40,947 bases of DNA from Cellulomonas gelida (lineage in GTDB: Bacteria; Actinomycetota; Actinomycetes; Actinomycetales; Cellulomonadaceae). This document shows, in pieces, positions 6,516 to 14,413 of this stretch (position 1 is its first letter; each line of letters starts with the position of its first letter). The DNA is taken from assembly GCF_006538725.1 (NCBI RefSeq), contig NZ_BJLQ01000032.1, positions 1 through 40,947 on the forward strand. Reading direction: 5' to 3'. The notes under the pieces were generated by a model. That model ran no database searches and had not been told where the DNA came from. It worked only from the letters and a program-made list of their open reading frames with translations. Made by a program: the position numbers and the translations under genes.

Positions 6516-9500
6516 TCATGACGAGCTCCGAGGCGAGTCGCCCGCTGCCTGACGGCCCCGGGACGTGCCGGACTGGAAGCTCGACAGGCGGCTCCGCAGC
6601 TCGTTGGGGTCACGCTGCGGGCCCTGGCCTGCGGCCTCGGAGGGCTCGGGGGCGATCGGCGGCATGGCCGTCGGGACGCGCTTGGTGAGGCGCTCGCCGG
6701 AGCTGTTGACGCTGGGCCGGTACGACGAGAGCTGGCTCAGCTCGGACAGCGCCTGCTCCTGGATGTCGGAGCGCAGCGCCAGCATCGCGGCGACGTTGTC
6801 GTCGAGCGTGCCGATGCGCGGAGCCACCGACTGCGGGACGACCGGGTTGGGGACGTCGACCGTGGTCGCGGCGGGCGTGGGCTGGCGGGCGGCGGCCCAC
6901 TCGGGCGGCGCCCACCCACCGGCGGCGGGAGGCGTGGGCGCCACCGGGGCCGGCGCGTGCGGCGCCGGGGGCTCGGGGGCGGACCACGCGGACTGACGCG
7001 TGGGCTCGGCGGGCGCGGGCTGCTCCACCGGGACCGACGACGACCAGGACGGCGCCGCCGGCGCGGACGCCTGCGTGGGCGTGAAGCTCGCCGCGGGCGC
7101 CGCGGCCTGCTCACCCTTGCGGCGACCGAACAGGCCCCAGCGCTTCTTCGAGCCCTTGTCCTCGGACGCCGCGTGCTCGAGCTCCGAGACGCCGGCGGCA
7201 CCGAACCCGGCAGCGGCACCCCACGGCGCGGCGGGGGCGGGCTGCTCGGCCACGGGCTGGACCGGGGCGACGGGCTGCGGCTCGACCGGGGCCGGCTGCG
7301 CCTCGAACACGGGCTGCGGTGCGGCGGGCGGGGCGTACGACTGCGCACCCTGCTCACCGTCGGCGATCGACGGCCACGCGGGGGCACCCCACGCCGGCGT
7401 CGTCTCGGCCCAGACCGGGTCCGCCTCCTGCGCGGGCTCGTCCTCGGCGAGGGCGGGCACCGTGAACGCCTCGTAGGCGGCCGGCTCGGCCGGGACTGCC
7501 TCGGCGAGCTGCTCGGTCGGCGCCTCCCACACGGGTGCCTGCCAGGCCGCGGCAGGCTCGACGGCCTGCTCGGGCTGGACGGCCTCGTGCGCGACCGGCT
7601 CGTGCGTGACGGGCTCGGCGACGGGCTCGTACGCGGTCGGCTCGTAGGCCACGGGCTCCGCGACCTGCTGGTGCGACACCGGCTCGGCCACGGGCTGGAA
7701 GGCTGCCGGCTCGTACGCGGGCGCCTCGGCCACGGGCTCGTATGCGGCGGGCTCGTACGCGGCAGGCTCGTGCGCGGCGGGCGCCTCGACGGCCGGCTCA
7801 GCCACCGTCGGCATCGCGCCGGTGTGCCAGGCGCGGGCCTCGTCGAGCGTGCGCTCGAAGTCGAACGGCTGCTCTGCCTCCGCCTGCGCGCGGCCCGCGG
7901 CAGACCAGCCCGCGTAGCCGCTGTACGACGTGTACGGCACCGGCGTGGGCGTCACGACGCGAGGCGCCTCCGCGACCGGCGCGGCGGCGAACGCGGCGGG
8001 CTGCTCGCTGGAGGGCTGGTACGTCTCGTCGGACTGTGCGGCGACGGCCTCGGCGAGCTCGACCGACGGCGCCTCCCACTGCGGGAAGCTGTCCGCGGTC
8101 GCCCCGGGGGCGGCGGCGCGTGCGACGAGCGGCTCGCCGATCGCGGCCGTCGGTGCCGGCTCGAAGCTCACCGGCTCGTAGCCCTCGGACTCGTAGGCAG
8201 CGGGCTGCTCGTAGCCGACAGGCTCGTACGCGGCAGGCTGCTCGTAGCCGACAGGCTCGTACGCGGCAGGCTGCTCGTCACCGGCCAGCTCGTCGGCCGC
8301 GGCTGCGGGCTCGTCCTGCGCCGCGGGCTGGTCGTCGTACGAGTGCTCGGCCTGCGCGTAGCCGGCGGGCTCGTACGTGAGCGGCGCGTCAGCAGGCTGC
8401 GCGTACTCGGACCGGGCGTACTCGGGCTGCGCGTACTCGGGCTGCGCGTGCTCGGGCTCGTAGGCGGACTGCTCGGCCTGGAACGGCTCGTACGCGACCT
8501 CAGCGGCGGGCGTCTGGGTCTCGACGGCCTCGTCCTCGTACGCGATCGGCGCGGCGGAGGCCTCGTGCTGCTCGGCGTACGTCGGCTCGGCGTGGGCCTG
8601 CTCGGCGTAGGTGTGCTCGGCCGGCGCCTCGTCCTCGACGAACGTCGGGGCCCAGTCCTGCGACACGGCGGCGGGCTCGGCCTCGGCGGCCTCGGGCTCG
8701 TCGTCGGGCACCAGGCCGGGGACCTCGAGCTGGGTCGGCGCGGAGTCCTCCGGGGCCCATGCGGGCTCGTCGTCCTGCGCGAGCGCAGGGACGTCACCGG
8801 CGGCGGGCGGCAGACCGTGCGCGCCGAGCGACATCCACGGGGCGCGCACCTGATCGCTGCCCTCGCCGTCGCCGAACGCGGAGCGTCCGCGGAACCCGGA
8901 GAACAGGCCGGCACGCGCGGCGGGCGTCGGGATGGCCGGCGTCTCGTCCGGCGCAGGCGCTGCCGGAGCCGCGGGGGTGATCGCGGGGGAAGCGGAGCGC
9001 GCGGCGCGGCTCGGCAGACCGGTGCCCGACACCGACTGCAGGGTCGCGGGGGCCCAGTCGGGAGCGGACGACGACAGGTCGGGCGAGAGCGTCGGCACCG
9101 CGGTCTCGGGCAGGACGATCGCGTTCTCGTCGAACGTCTTGCGCGGACGGGCCGGCAGCTCGCCGCCGCCACGCGTCGGCAGGCCGGAGCTCGCGACGGG
9201 GATGGGCGCGGAGTCCGCGGACGGCTCGCCCTCGCCGCGACGACGGCGCGGCAGACCGAGCGACGTCTCGCCGTCGGTGAGCGCGGCGAGGTCGACGGGT
9301 GCGACCTCGGGGGCCTCGGCGGCCGCGGCGGCGACCTCGGCCGCGATCGACGGGGCACCGTAGGCCGTGGACTCGTTGGAGGCGAACAGCGACGCGGGCA
9401 GGAGCACGGTCGTGTCGGTACCCGTGCCGCCCTCGGCCTTCGCCAGACGCACGGCGGCGCCGAGCTTCTGGGCGATGCGGCCGACCACGAACAGGCCCAG

Positions 9501-11228
9501 GCGCTGGGCGCCGAGCGCGTCACCGGCGCCGGAGGACACGATCTTCGCGTTCGCGGCGACGATCTCCTCCTCGGTCATGCCGAGGCCGTGGTCGCGGATG
9601 CGGACCGCGACGAACTGGCCGGACACGCCGGTGGTGACCGTGACGGGCGTCTCCGGCTCGGAGAAGACCGTGGCGTTCTCGAGCAGCTCGGCGAGCAGGT
9701 GCGCCGCGGGCAGCGCGTTGAAGCCGAGCATGTGCGGGTCGACCTGCAGGTCGAGCTCGATGCGGTCGTACTGCTCGATCTCGGACGAGGCGGTACGGAT
9801 CACGTCGGACAGCGGCATCGAGTCACGCAGACGACGACCCGAGTCGATGCCGGCGAGCACGAGGAGCGACTCGGCGTTACGACGCATCCGGGTGGCGAGG
9901 TGGTCGAGGCGGAACAGGTTCGCCAGCGTGTTCGGGTCTTCCTCGGAGCGCTCGAGCGAGTCGATGAACGACAGCTGGCGGTTGAGGAGGACCTGGTCGC
10001 GACGAGCGACGTTGACGAACATCTCCGCGATGGACCCACGCAGGGCGGCCTGCTCCTGGGCGACGCGCACGGTGGTGGAGTTCATGGAGTTGAACGCCTG
10101 GGCCAGTCGACCGACCTCGTCACGCGAGTTGACGGGGATCGGCTCGAGCTGCACGTCCGGCTGCTCACCGGGGGTCGCCACCTGCTCGACGATCTGGGGC
10201 AGGCGCTCACGGACGTCGGAGGCGGCCGACGTCAGGCGGCGCAGCGGGATGACGATCGACCGGGAGACGACGAGCGCGAGGAGCAGCGACAGGACGAACG
10301 CGAGGATCGTGGCGGCGACGGTGACGTACGTCCGCTGGGTCGCGGCGTCCACGTCGGCGGCGGCGAGCACCTGCGCCTGCTGGATGGCGTCCTCGGCGAC
10401 CCCGACGAGCGCGGTGGTCTGGGCCTCGACCTCCGCGGCGTAGGCGGCGGGGTCGACCTTCTGGACCGACTCGAGCTCGCCCGAGGCGAGCTGCGCGCGC
10501 TGGGAGATGAAGAGCGACGTGGGCTGGCCCTTGGGCAGCGTCAGGTCGCCGGGCATCCGGTTGAGCGCGATGGCGGCGGACGTGCGGCTGAGCTCGACCG
10601 CGTCGACCTTCTCCTGGTACACCGCGCCGAGCGCGGGGCTGATGGTGCCGGCGAGCAGGCTCGAGCCCTGGATCAGCTCGGCGACGAGGTCCGTCGACGT
10701 CTGCGAGAGCGTGCGGTACCCGGTGACGGCCGCGGCGACCTCACGGTTCGGGAAGATCTCCGCGAGCTGGGCGACGAGCTCGAGCTGACCGCGCTCGATC
10801 GTCTGGAAGTTGGCGCGGACCACGGAGGACACACCACCGCGCTCCACCGCGAGGCGTGCGGCGGGCAGAGTCGTCTCGTAGTCGGCCTGCACCGAGTCGA
10901 ACTGCTGCACCAGCGCGGTGGGGAACCGGTCGAGCGGGAGCTTGGCCGTGTACTTGCGCACGTCGGCGAGCGCCACGTCCGTGGCGGCCTGCGCGGCCTT
11001 GATCGCCTCGGGGTCGTTGCTCGTCATCGACACGATGTACTCCGTGTCGATCGCCTGCCCGAGCGGCATGTACGCGCGCAGCGTGGTCGTGACGCTCTGC
11101 GTCGCGCGCGCCTCGTTCATCTCGTCGAGGGCGCTCACGGAGATGTAGACACCGAGAAGGACGAGCACGAGCATCGGCACGGCCAGTACGGCCAGCACCT
11201 TGGCTCTAATGCCAAGTCGTCGCAGCAT
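6516..11228 (-). CDS. cvnA: Conservon sensor histidine kinase-like protein with very long C-terminal tail (CvnA)
   Basis: 1570 residues from ATG 11228, chosen because GAGGAAGGG lies just upstream; an in-frame GTG at 11252 has no comparable site. Order: TM1 about 10-32, extracytoplasmic helical sensor domain (nitrate/sulfonate-sensor-like) to about 298, TM2 about 299-322 (VAATILAFVLSLLLALVV), HAMP, a dimerisation helix LDHLATRMRRNAESL, and an HATPase domain with N box ELLENATVFS (about 510-522), DHGLGMTEEE (about 547) and LGLFVVGRIAQKLGA (about 580). Everything after about residue 610 is Ala/Pro/Glu-rich and predicted disordered, with tandem Tyr repeats (about 850-1010 and 1140-1220), a basic KKRWGLFGRRKG patch, and a helical C-terminus (VAAMLALRSDIQEQALSEL). 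CvnA is the membrane sensor of the conservon complex; the tail is far longer than the catalytic core. Confidence 0.92.
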   Translation of the reverse strand: MLRRLGIRAKVLAVLAVPMLVLVLLGVYISVSALDEMNEARATQSVTTTLRAYMPLGQAIDTEYIVSMTSNDPEAIKAAQAATDVALADVRKYTAKLPLDRFPTALVQQFDSVQADYETTLPAARLAVERGGVSSVVRANFQTIERGQLELVAQLAEIFPNREVAAAVTGYRTLSQTSTDLVAELIQGSSLLAGTISPALGAVYQEKVDAVELSRTSAAIALNRMPGDLTLPKGQPTSLFISQRAQLASGELESVQKVDPAAYAAEVEAQTTALVGVAEDAIQQAQVLAAADVDAATQRTYVTVAATILAFVLSLLLALVVSRSIVIPLRRLTSAASDVRERLPQIVEQVATPGEQPDVQLEPIPVNSRDEVGRLAQAFNSMNSTTVRVAQEQAALRGSIAEMFVNVARRDQVLLNRQLSFIDSLERSEEDPNTLANLFRLDHLATRMRRNAESLLVLAGIDSGRRLRDSMPLSDVIRTASSEIEQYDRIELDLQVDPHMLGFNALPAAHLLAELLENATVFSEPETPVTVTTGVSGQFVAVRIRDHGLGMTEEEIVAANAKIVSSGAGDALGAQRLGLFVVGRIAQKLGAAVRLAKAEGGTGTDTTVLLPASLFASNESTAYGAPSIAAEVAAAAAEAPEVAPVDLAALTDGETSLGLPRRRRGEGEPSADSAPIPVASSGLPTRGGGELPARPRKTFDENAIVLPETAVPTLSPDLSSSAPDWAPATLQSVSGTGLPSRAARSASPAITPAAPAAPAPDETPAIPTPAARAGLFSGFRGRSAFGDGEGSDQVRAPWMSLGAHGLPPAAGDVPALAQDDEPAWAPEDSAPTQLEVPGLVPDDEPEAAEAEPAAVSQDWAPTFVEDEAPAEHTYAEQAHAEPTYAEQHEASAAPIAYEDEAVETQTPAAEVAYEPFQAEQSAYEPEHAQPEYAQPEYARSEYAQPADAPLTYEPAGYAQAEHSYDDQPAAQDEPAAAADELAGDEQPAAYEPVGYEQPAAYEPVGYEQPAAYESEGYEPVSFEPAPTAAIGEPLVARAAAPGATADSFPQWEAPSVELAEAVAAQSDETYQPSSEQPAAFAAAPVAEAPRVVTPTPVPYTSYSGYAGWSAAGRAQAEAEQPFDFERTLDEARAWHTGAMPTVAEPAVEAPAAHEPAAYEPAAYEPVAEAPAYEPAAFQPVAEPVSHQQVAEPVAYEPTAYEPVAEPVTHEPVAHEAVQPEQAVEPAAAWQAPVWEAPTEQLAEAVPAEPAAYEAFTVPALAEDEPAQEADPVWAETTPAWGAPAWPSIADGEQGAQSYAPPAAPQPVFEAQPAPVEPQPVAPVQPVAEQPAPAAPWGAAAGFGAAGVSELEHAASEDKGSKKRWGLFGRRKGEQAAAPAASFTPTQASAPAAPSWSSSVPVEQPAPAEPTRQSAWSAPEPPAPHAPAPVAPTPPAAGGWAPPEWAAARQPTPAATTVDVPNPVVPQSVAPRIGTLDDNVAAMLALRSDIQEQALSELSQLSSYRPSVNSSGERLTKRVPTAMPPIAPEPSEAAGQGPQRDPNELRSRLSSFQSGTSRGRQAAGDSPRSSS
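8188..8286 (-). repeat. 33-bp tandem repeats in cvnA encoding an 11-residue Tyr repeat
   Basis: Three consecutive 33-bp units begin at 8188, 8221 and 8254; the second and third are identical over their first 27 bases. They encode copies of YEPVGYEQPAA. DNA-level identity suggests recent slippage or recombination rather than only protein-level selection. Confidence 0.8.
8401..8460 (-). repeat. 15-bp tandem repeats in cvnA encoding EYAQP
   Basis: Four 15-bp units at 8401, 8416, 8431 and 8446; the middle two are identical. They encode EYAQP-like pentapeptides with one Tyr per unit. Confidence 0.8.
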
Positions 11229-11433
11229 CTCGTTCCCTTCCTCGCCTGACACGGGGCTCCGTCGGCGCGGACACGACGATGGATCACCCGTGCCGCAGTA
11301 TCGGCCGTTGGACGATCGACCATTAGCCCGCGCCAGAGTTTGCCACGGACCTCACCCGGAGGGATACGACGAACCGGGACAACCTGGCACGCCCCGGCAC
11401 GGGTTCGACCGTTCGAGGGGTCCGGATCGCCCG
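11229..11433. promoter_or_regulatory. Divergent promoter region, cvnA / quinone oxidoreductase
   Basis: About 205 bp between divergent starts, with the least GC-rich stretch around 11295-11345. On the minus strand GATACT (rc of 11297-11302) is a possible -10 for cvnA, leaving a leader of about 60 nt with a Shine-Dalgarno; I cannot assign a convincing -35. Confidence 0.35.
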
Positions 11434-11439
11434 TAAGGT
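11434..11439 (+). promoter_or_regulatory. -10 hexamer (TAAGGT) of the quinone oxidoreductase gene
   Basis: TAAGGT, 7 nt, then GTG 11447. Its position argues against the alternative GTG at 11438, which would lie inside the promoter. Confidence 0.5.
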
Positions 11440-11446
11440 GCGGAGC

Positions 11447-12451
11447 GTGCGTGCCGTCGTCGTCGCCGAGCCGGGGGGACCCGAGGTCCTCGTGCCCCGC
11501 GAGGTGCCCGTCCCGAGCCCGGGTCCGGGCGAGGTGCTGGTCGCGGTCGCGGCCGCGGGGGTGAACCGCGCGGACCTCCTGCAGCGCGCAGGCGCCTACC
11601 CTTCGCCGCCCGGCTCGCCGCCGTGGCCTGGCCTCGAGGCCGCGGGGGTCGTCCAGGCCCTGGGTCCGACGACGGGCGAGGGTCCGACGACGGGCGAGGG
11701 TCCGGCCGCGTGCGCGGTCGGCGACCGGGTCGCGGTGCTGCTCGGCGGTGGCGGCTACGCCGAGCACGTCGTCGCCCCCGTGGCGCTCACGCTGCCGGTA
11801 CCCGACGGCCTCTCGTCGGCCGAGGCCGCGGCGCTGCCCGAGGCGCTCGCGACCGTGTGGTCGAACCTGCGCGAGGCGGACGCCCGCGCGGGCGAGACGA
11901 TCCTGGTGCGTGGCGGCTCGGGCGGCATCGGCTCGATCGCGGTGCCCCTCGCCCGGCTGCTGGGGCTGCGCGTCGTCGCGACCGCGGGCGGGCCGCAGCG
12001 CGTGGCACGCGTCGCGGCGCTCGGTGCCGACGTGGTCCTCGACCACCGCGCCGACGACCTCGCGGACCAGGTGCTCGCCGCGACCGACGGCCGCGGCGTC
12101 GACGTCGTGCTCGACGTGCTGGGCGCCGGCGGGCTCGAGGACAACGTCCGCGTGCTCGCGACCGGCGGCAGGCTCGTCGTGATCGGGTTGCAGAAGGGTC
12201 GTCGCGGGACGCTCGACCTCGGTGCCCTCATGGCCCGCCGCGGTCGCGTGATCGCGACGACGCTGCGCTCACGCGAGCCGGCGGACAAGGCACGGATCAT
12301 GGCCGAGGTGCGCGAGCGCGTGTGGCCGTTCGTGCTCGACGGCCGGCTGCGCCCCGTCCTGCACGCGACGCTCCCGCTCGACGACGCGCGCCGCGCGCAC
12401 GAGCTGCTCGAGAGCGGCGAGGTGTTCGGCAAGCTCGTCCTGCTGCCCTGA
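11447..12451 (+). CDS. NAD(P)H:quinone oxidoreductase, zinc-independent MDR family (PIG3/QOR-like)
   Basis: 334 residues from GTG 11447 (MRAVVVAEPGG, the usual N-terminus for this family). The GroES-like domain carries GVNRADLLQRAGAYPSPPG and the Rossmann domain carries GGSGGIGSIAVPLARLLG, the NADPH-binding glycine motif of the PIG3 subgroup; FVLDGRLRPVL near the C-terminus also fits. Zinc ligands of alcohol dehydrogenases are absent. Expected reaction is NAD(P)H-dependent one-electron reduction of quinones; the real substrate is unknown. A perfect 18-bp tandem duplication adds the hexapeptide GPTTGE twice in the loop after the substrate domain core. A hairpin overlaps the stop codon. Confidence 0.88.
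   Translation: MRAVVVAEPGGPEVLVPREVPVPSPGPGEVLVAVAAAGVNRADLLQRAGAYPSPPGSPPWPGLEAAGVVQALGPTTGEGPTTGEGPAACAVGDRVAVLLGGGGYAEHVVAPVALTLPVPDGLSSAEAAALPEALATVWSNLREADARAGETILVRGGSGGIGSIAVPLARLLGLRVVATAGGPQRVARVAALGADVVLDHRADDLADQVLAATDGRGVDVVLDVLGAGGLEDNVRVLATGGRLVVIGLQKGRRGTLDLGALMARRGRVIATTLRSREPADKARIMAEVRERVWPFVLDGRLRPVLHATLPLDDARRAHELLESGEVFGKLVLLP
11663..11698 (+). repeat. Perfect 18-bp tandem duplication inside the quinone oxidoreductase gene
   Basis: Units 11663-11680 and 11681-11698 are identical and encode GPTTGE twice, keeping the frame. Confidence 0.9.
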
Positions 12452-12478
12452 CGGCCGTGCACGCTCCACGGCCGTCAG
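12448..12478 (+). terminator. Perfect 12-bp hairpin terminator overlapping the oxidoreductase stop codon
   Basis: Arms 12448-12459 and 12467-12478 pair perfectly around 7 nt. The TGA at 12449-12451 is within the left arm. It could serve both this gene and the convergent AGE gene. Confidence 0.75.
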
Positions 12479-12490
12479 CCTCCGGCCGGT

Positions 12491-12532
12491 GTCAGGCGAG
12501 CAGGGTCAGGCGAGCAGGGTCAGGCGAGCAGC
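12491..12532 (-). repeat. 14-bp triplication across the stop codon of the AGE-family gene
   Basis: Units at 12491-12504, 12505-12518 and 12519-12532 (the last with one mismatch) of GTCAGGCGAGCAGG. Each copy carries the antisense of a Leu-Ala-stop end; because 14 is not a multiple of 3 the copies lie in different frames and only the innermost is used. Confidence 0.85.
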
Positions 12533-13752
12533 CCCGCGGCGAGGGCCGGTGCGAGCGCGGGCGCGAGCGGTAGCCGCGGGATGAGGGTCGCCTGCACCGC
12601 GTGGTAGATGTCGGCCTTGCCCGCCCACACGGTGCGCGAGACCTCGTTGTCGGTGCCGAGCTCGTGCCACCACGAGCCGCCCTCGCGGTCCAGGTGGTGC
12701 GCACCGACGTACTCCCACCACGTCGTGTACCAGGCGTCGAAACGGGCCTCACCCGTCGCGGCGTGCAGCGCGGCGGCCGCCGAGACGGCCTCGGCCGCGA
12801 CCCAGTGCATGCGCTCACGCACCACGGGGGCGCCGGCCCAGTCGACCGTGTAGACGAAACCGGGCGCGCCGTCGACGTGCCACCCCTCGACGACGCCCGC
12901 GTCGAACAGCTGCGTCGCGTCCTCGACCATCCAGTCCGGCGCCGCGTCGCCGCGCGCGAGCAGGGCCGCCCGGACGTGCAGCGTCAGACGGGCCCACTCG
13001 AACGAGTGGCCGATCGTCGCGCCGTACGGCCGGAACGGGTGCGCGGGCGCGTCGGCGTTGTACTCGAGCAGCGGGTTCCACGCGGAGTCGAAGTGCTCGG
13101 GGATGCGCCAGCCGTTGCCGCGCGCGAAGCCGTGCACCACGCGCTCGACGATCCGCGCGGCGCGGTCGAGCCAGACCCGCTCGCCGGTGACGTCCGCGGC
13201 GGCGAGGTACGCCTCGACCGTGTGCATGTTCGCGTTGACCCCGCGGTACGCGTCGAGCTCGGCGAACGACGCGTCCCACTCCTCGACGACCATGCCCGCC
13301 TCGTCGTCCCAGAAGTGCCCGGCGGAGACGGCGAGGGCCGCGTCCAGCAGGGCGCGCGCACCCGGGCGGCCGGCGGCCGTGGCGGACGCCGCGGCGAGCA
13401 CGACGAACGCGTGCGGGTAGGCGGCCTTCGTCGCCGTCACGGGGACACCGTCGCGCGCGACCTCCGCGAACCAGCCGCCGTGCTCGTCGTCGGCGAACAC
13501 CTGCGCGAGCGCGGCCAGCCCGTGGTCGACCACCGCGGCCGAGCCCGGACGGCCCAGGAGGTGACCGAGCGCGTAGACGTGCGTCATGCGGCACGCGATC
13601 CACAGCTCCCACGGGCCGTCGGCGGGCCGTCCCGCGTCGTCCTGCCGCGCGAACGCGCCACCGGGGACCACCGACCCGCGCCCGAACGCCAGCAGCCGGT
13701 CCGTCTCCTGCTCCAGCCACCGGGCGTGCGACGGCGTGCTCAGCCAAGGCAT
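12520..13752 (-). CDS. AGE-family epimerase/isomerase (mannose or sulfoquinovose isomerase type)
   Basis: 410 residues from ATG 13752, with TAGGGT 6 nt upstream (leaderless pattern). It is an (alpha/alpha)6-barrel of the N-acylglucosamine 2-epimerase superfamily. Family landmarks: WELWIACRMTHVYALG (substrate Arg) near 50-65, GWFAEV near 95, NANMHTVEAYLAA (His), ATIGHSFEWARL (His) and KADIYHAVQATLIPRLP near the C-terminus (His). The R/H/H/H arrangement is closest to YihS-like aldose-ketose isomerases acting on mannose or sulfoquinovose, rather than the true GlcNAc 2-epimerases (inference from motifs). It stands alone, with the oxidoreductase convergent and Bpa divergent. The exact sugar cannot be decided from sequence here. 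Confidence 0.85.
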   Translation of the reverse strand: MPWLSTPSHARWLEQETDRLLAFGRGSVVPGGAFARQDDAGRPADGPWELWIACRMTHVYALGHLLGRPGSAAVVDHGLAALAQVFADDEHGGWFAEVARDGVPVTATKAAYPHAFVVLAAASATAAGRPGARALLDAALAVSAGHFWDDEAGMVVEEWDASFAELDAYRGVNANMHTVEAYLAAADVTGERVWLDRAARIVERVVHGFARGNGWRIPEHFDSAWNPLLEYNADAPAHPFRPYGATIGHSFEWARLTLHVRAALLARGDAAPDWMVEDATQLFDAGVVEGWHVDGAPGFVYTVDWAGAPVVRERMHWVAAEAVSAAAALHAATGEARFDAWYTTWWEYVGAHHLDREGGSWWHELGTDNEVSRTVWAGKADIYHAVQATLIPRLPLAPALAPALAAGLLA

Positions 13753-13758
13753 GCGCTC

Positions 13759-13764
13759 ACCCTA
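13759..13764 (-). promoter_or_regulatory. -10 hexamer (TAGGGT) of the AGE-family gene
   Basis: TAGGGT, 6 nt, then ATG 13752; leaderless arrangement. Confidence 0.5.
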
Positions 13765-13826
13765 GCCGCCGAGGTCACGTGCGCCGCGGCCTGGTCGACG
13801 TCACCGTGTTCGGCGAGAATGCGACG

Positions 13827-14396
13827 GTGAGCGACGAGCAGAGCGGCCCCGGCACACGTGACCCGCGCATCCTCGTCGTCCCGCCGGACGGCGTGGGCGA
13901 ACCGAGTGACGAGCCCGTCGGCGCGAGCGACGACGAGGACATCCGCGGCATGGTCGCGCAGCCCGCGAAGGTCATGCGGATCGGCACGATGGTCAAGCAG
14001 CTGCTCGACGAGGTGCGCAGCGCACCGCTCGACGACGCCGCCCGGGCCCGGCTCGCCGAGGTGCACGAACGCTCGCTGCACGAGCTCGAGCAGGGCCTGT
14101 CCCCCGAGCTGATCGAGGAGCTGCACCGCATCACGCTCCCGTTCACCGAGGACGCCACGCCGTCCGACGCCGAGCTGCGGATCGCCCAGGCGCAGCTCGT
14201 CGGCTGGCTCGAAGGCCTGTTCCACGGCATCCAGACCGCGCTCGTCGCCCAGCAGATGGCGACGCAGGCGCAGCTCAGCCAGATGCGCCGCGCCCTGCCC
14301 CCGGGCGCGATCCACGCGCCCGGCCTGTCCCCGGACGCCCGCGCGATGGACGCGCGCTCCTCCGACGAACCGGGGGGGACCGGGCAGTACCTCTAG
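13827..14396 (+). CDS. bpa: Bacterial proteasome activator Bpa/PafE (DUF2587)
   Basis: 189 residues from GTG 13827; the family core starts at VAQPAKVMRIGTMVKQLLDEV. SPELIEELHRITLPF, EDATPSDAELRIAQAQLVGWL and GLFHGIQTALVAQQMATQAQL closely match the mycobacterial protein as I recall it. The C-terminus is GTGQYL, the HbYX-like tail that docks into the alpha-ring pockets of the 20S proteasome and opens its gate without ATP. Bpa forms a dodecameric helical ring. No prcA, prcB or mpa gene is in the window. An in-frame GTG/ATG further upstream would add unconserved residues. GAGAAT six bases before the start may be a weak -10. Convergent with the EamA gene, 17 bp between stop codons. Confidence 0.95.
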   Translation: MSDEQSGPGTRDPRILVVPPDGVGEPSDEPVGASDDEDIRGMVAQPAKVMRIGTMVKQLLDEVRSAPLDDAARARLAEVHERSLHELEQGLSPELIEELHRITLPFTEDATPSDAELRIAQAQLVGWLEGLFHGIQTALVAQQMATQAQLSQMRRALPPGAIHAPGLSPDARAMDARSSDEPGGTGQYL

Positions 14397-14413
14397 GGCT
14401 CGGCCCGGAGGGC

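Noticed and set aside
6957..11249. A 1430-codon open frame on the + strand opposite cvnA
   Set aside because: Arg/Gly-rich composition without domains; it mirrors the minus-strand cvnA in a high-GC genome where stop codons are rare in antisense frames.
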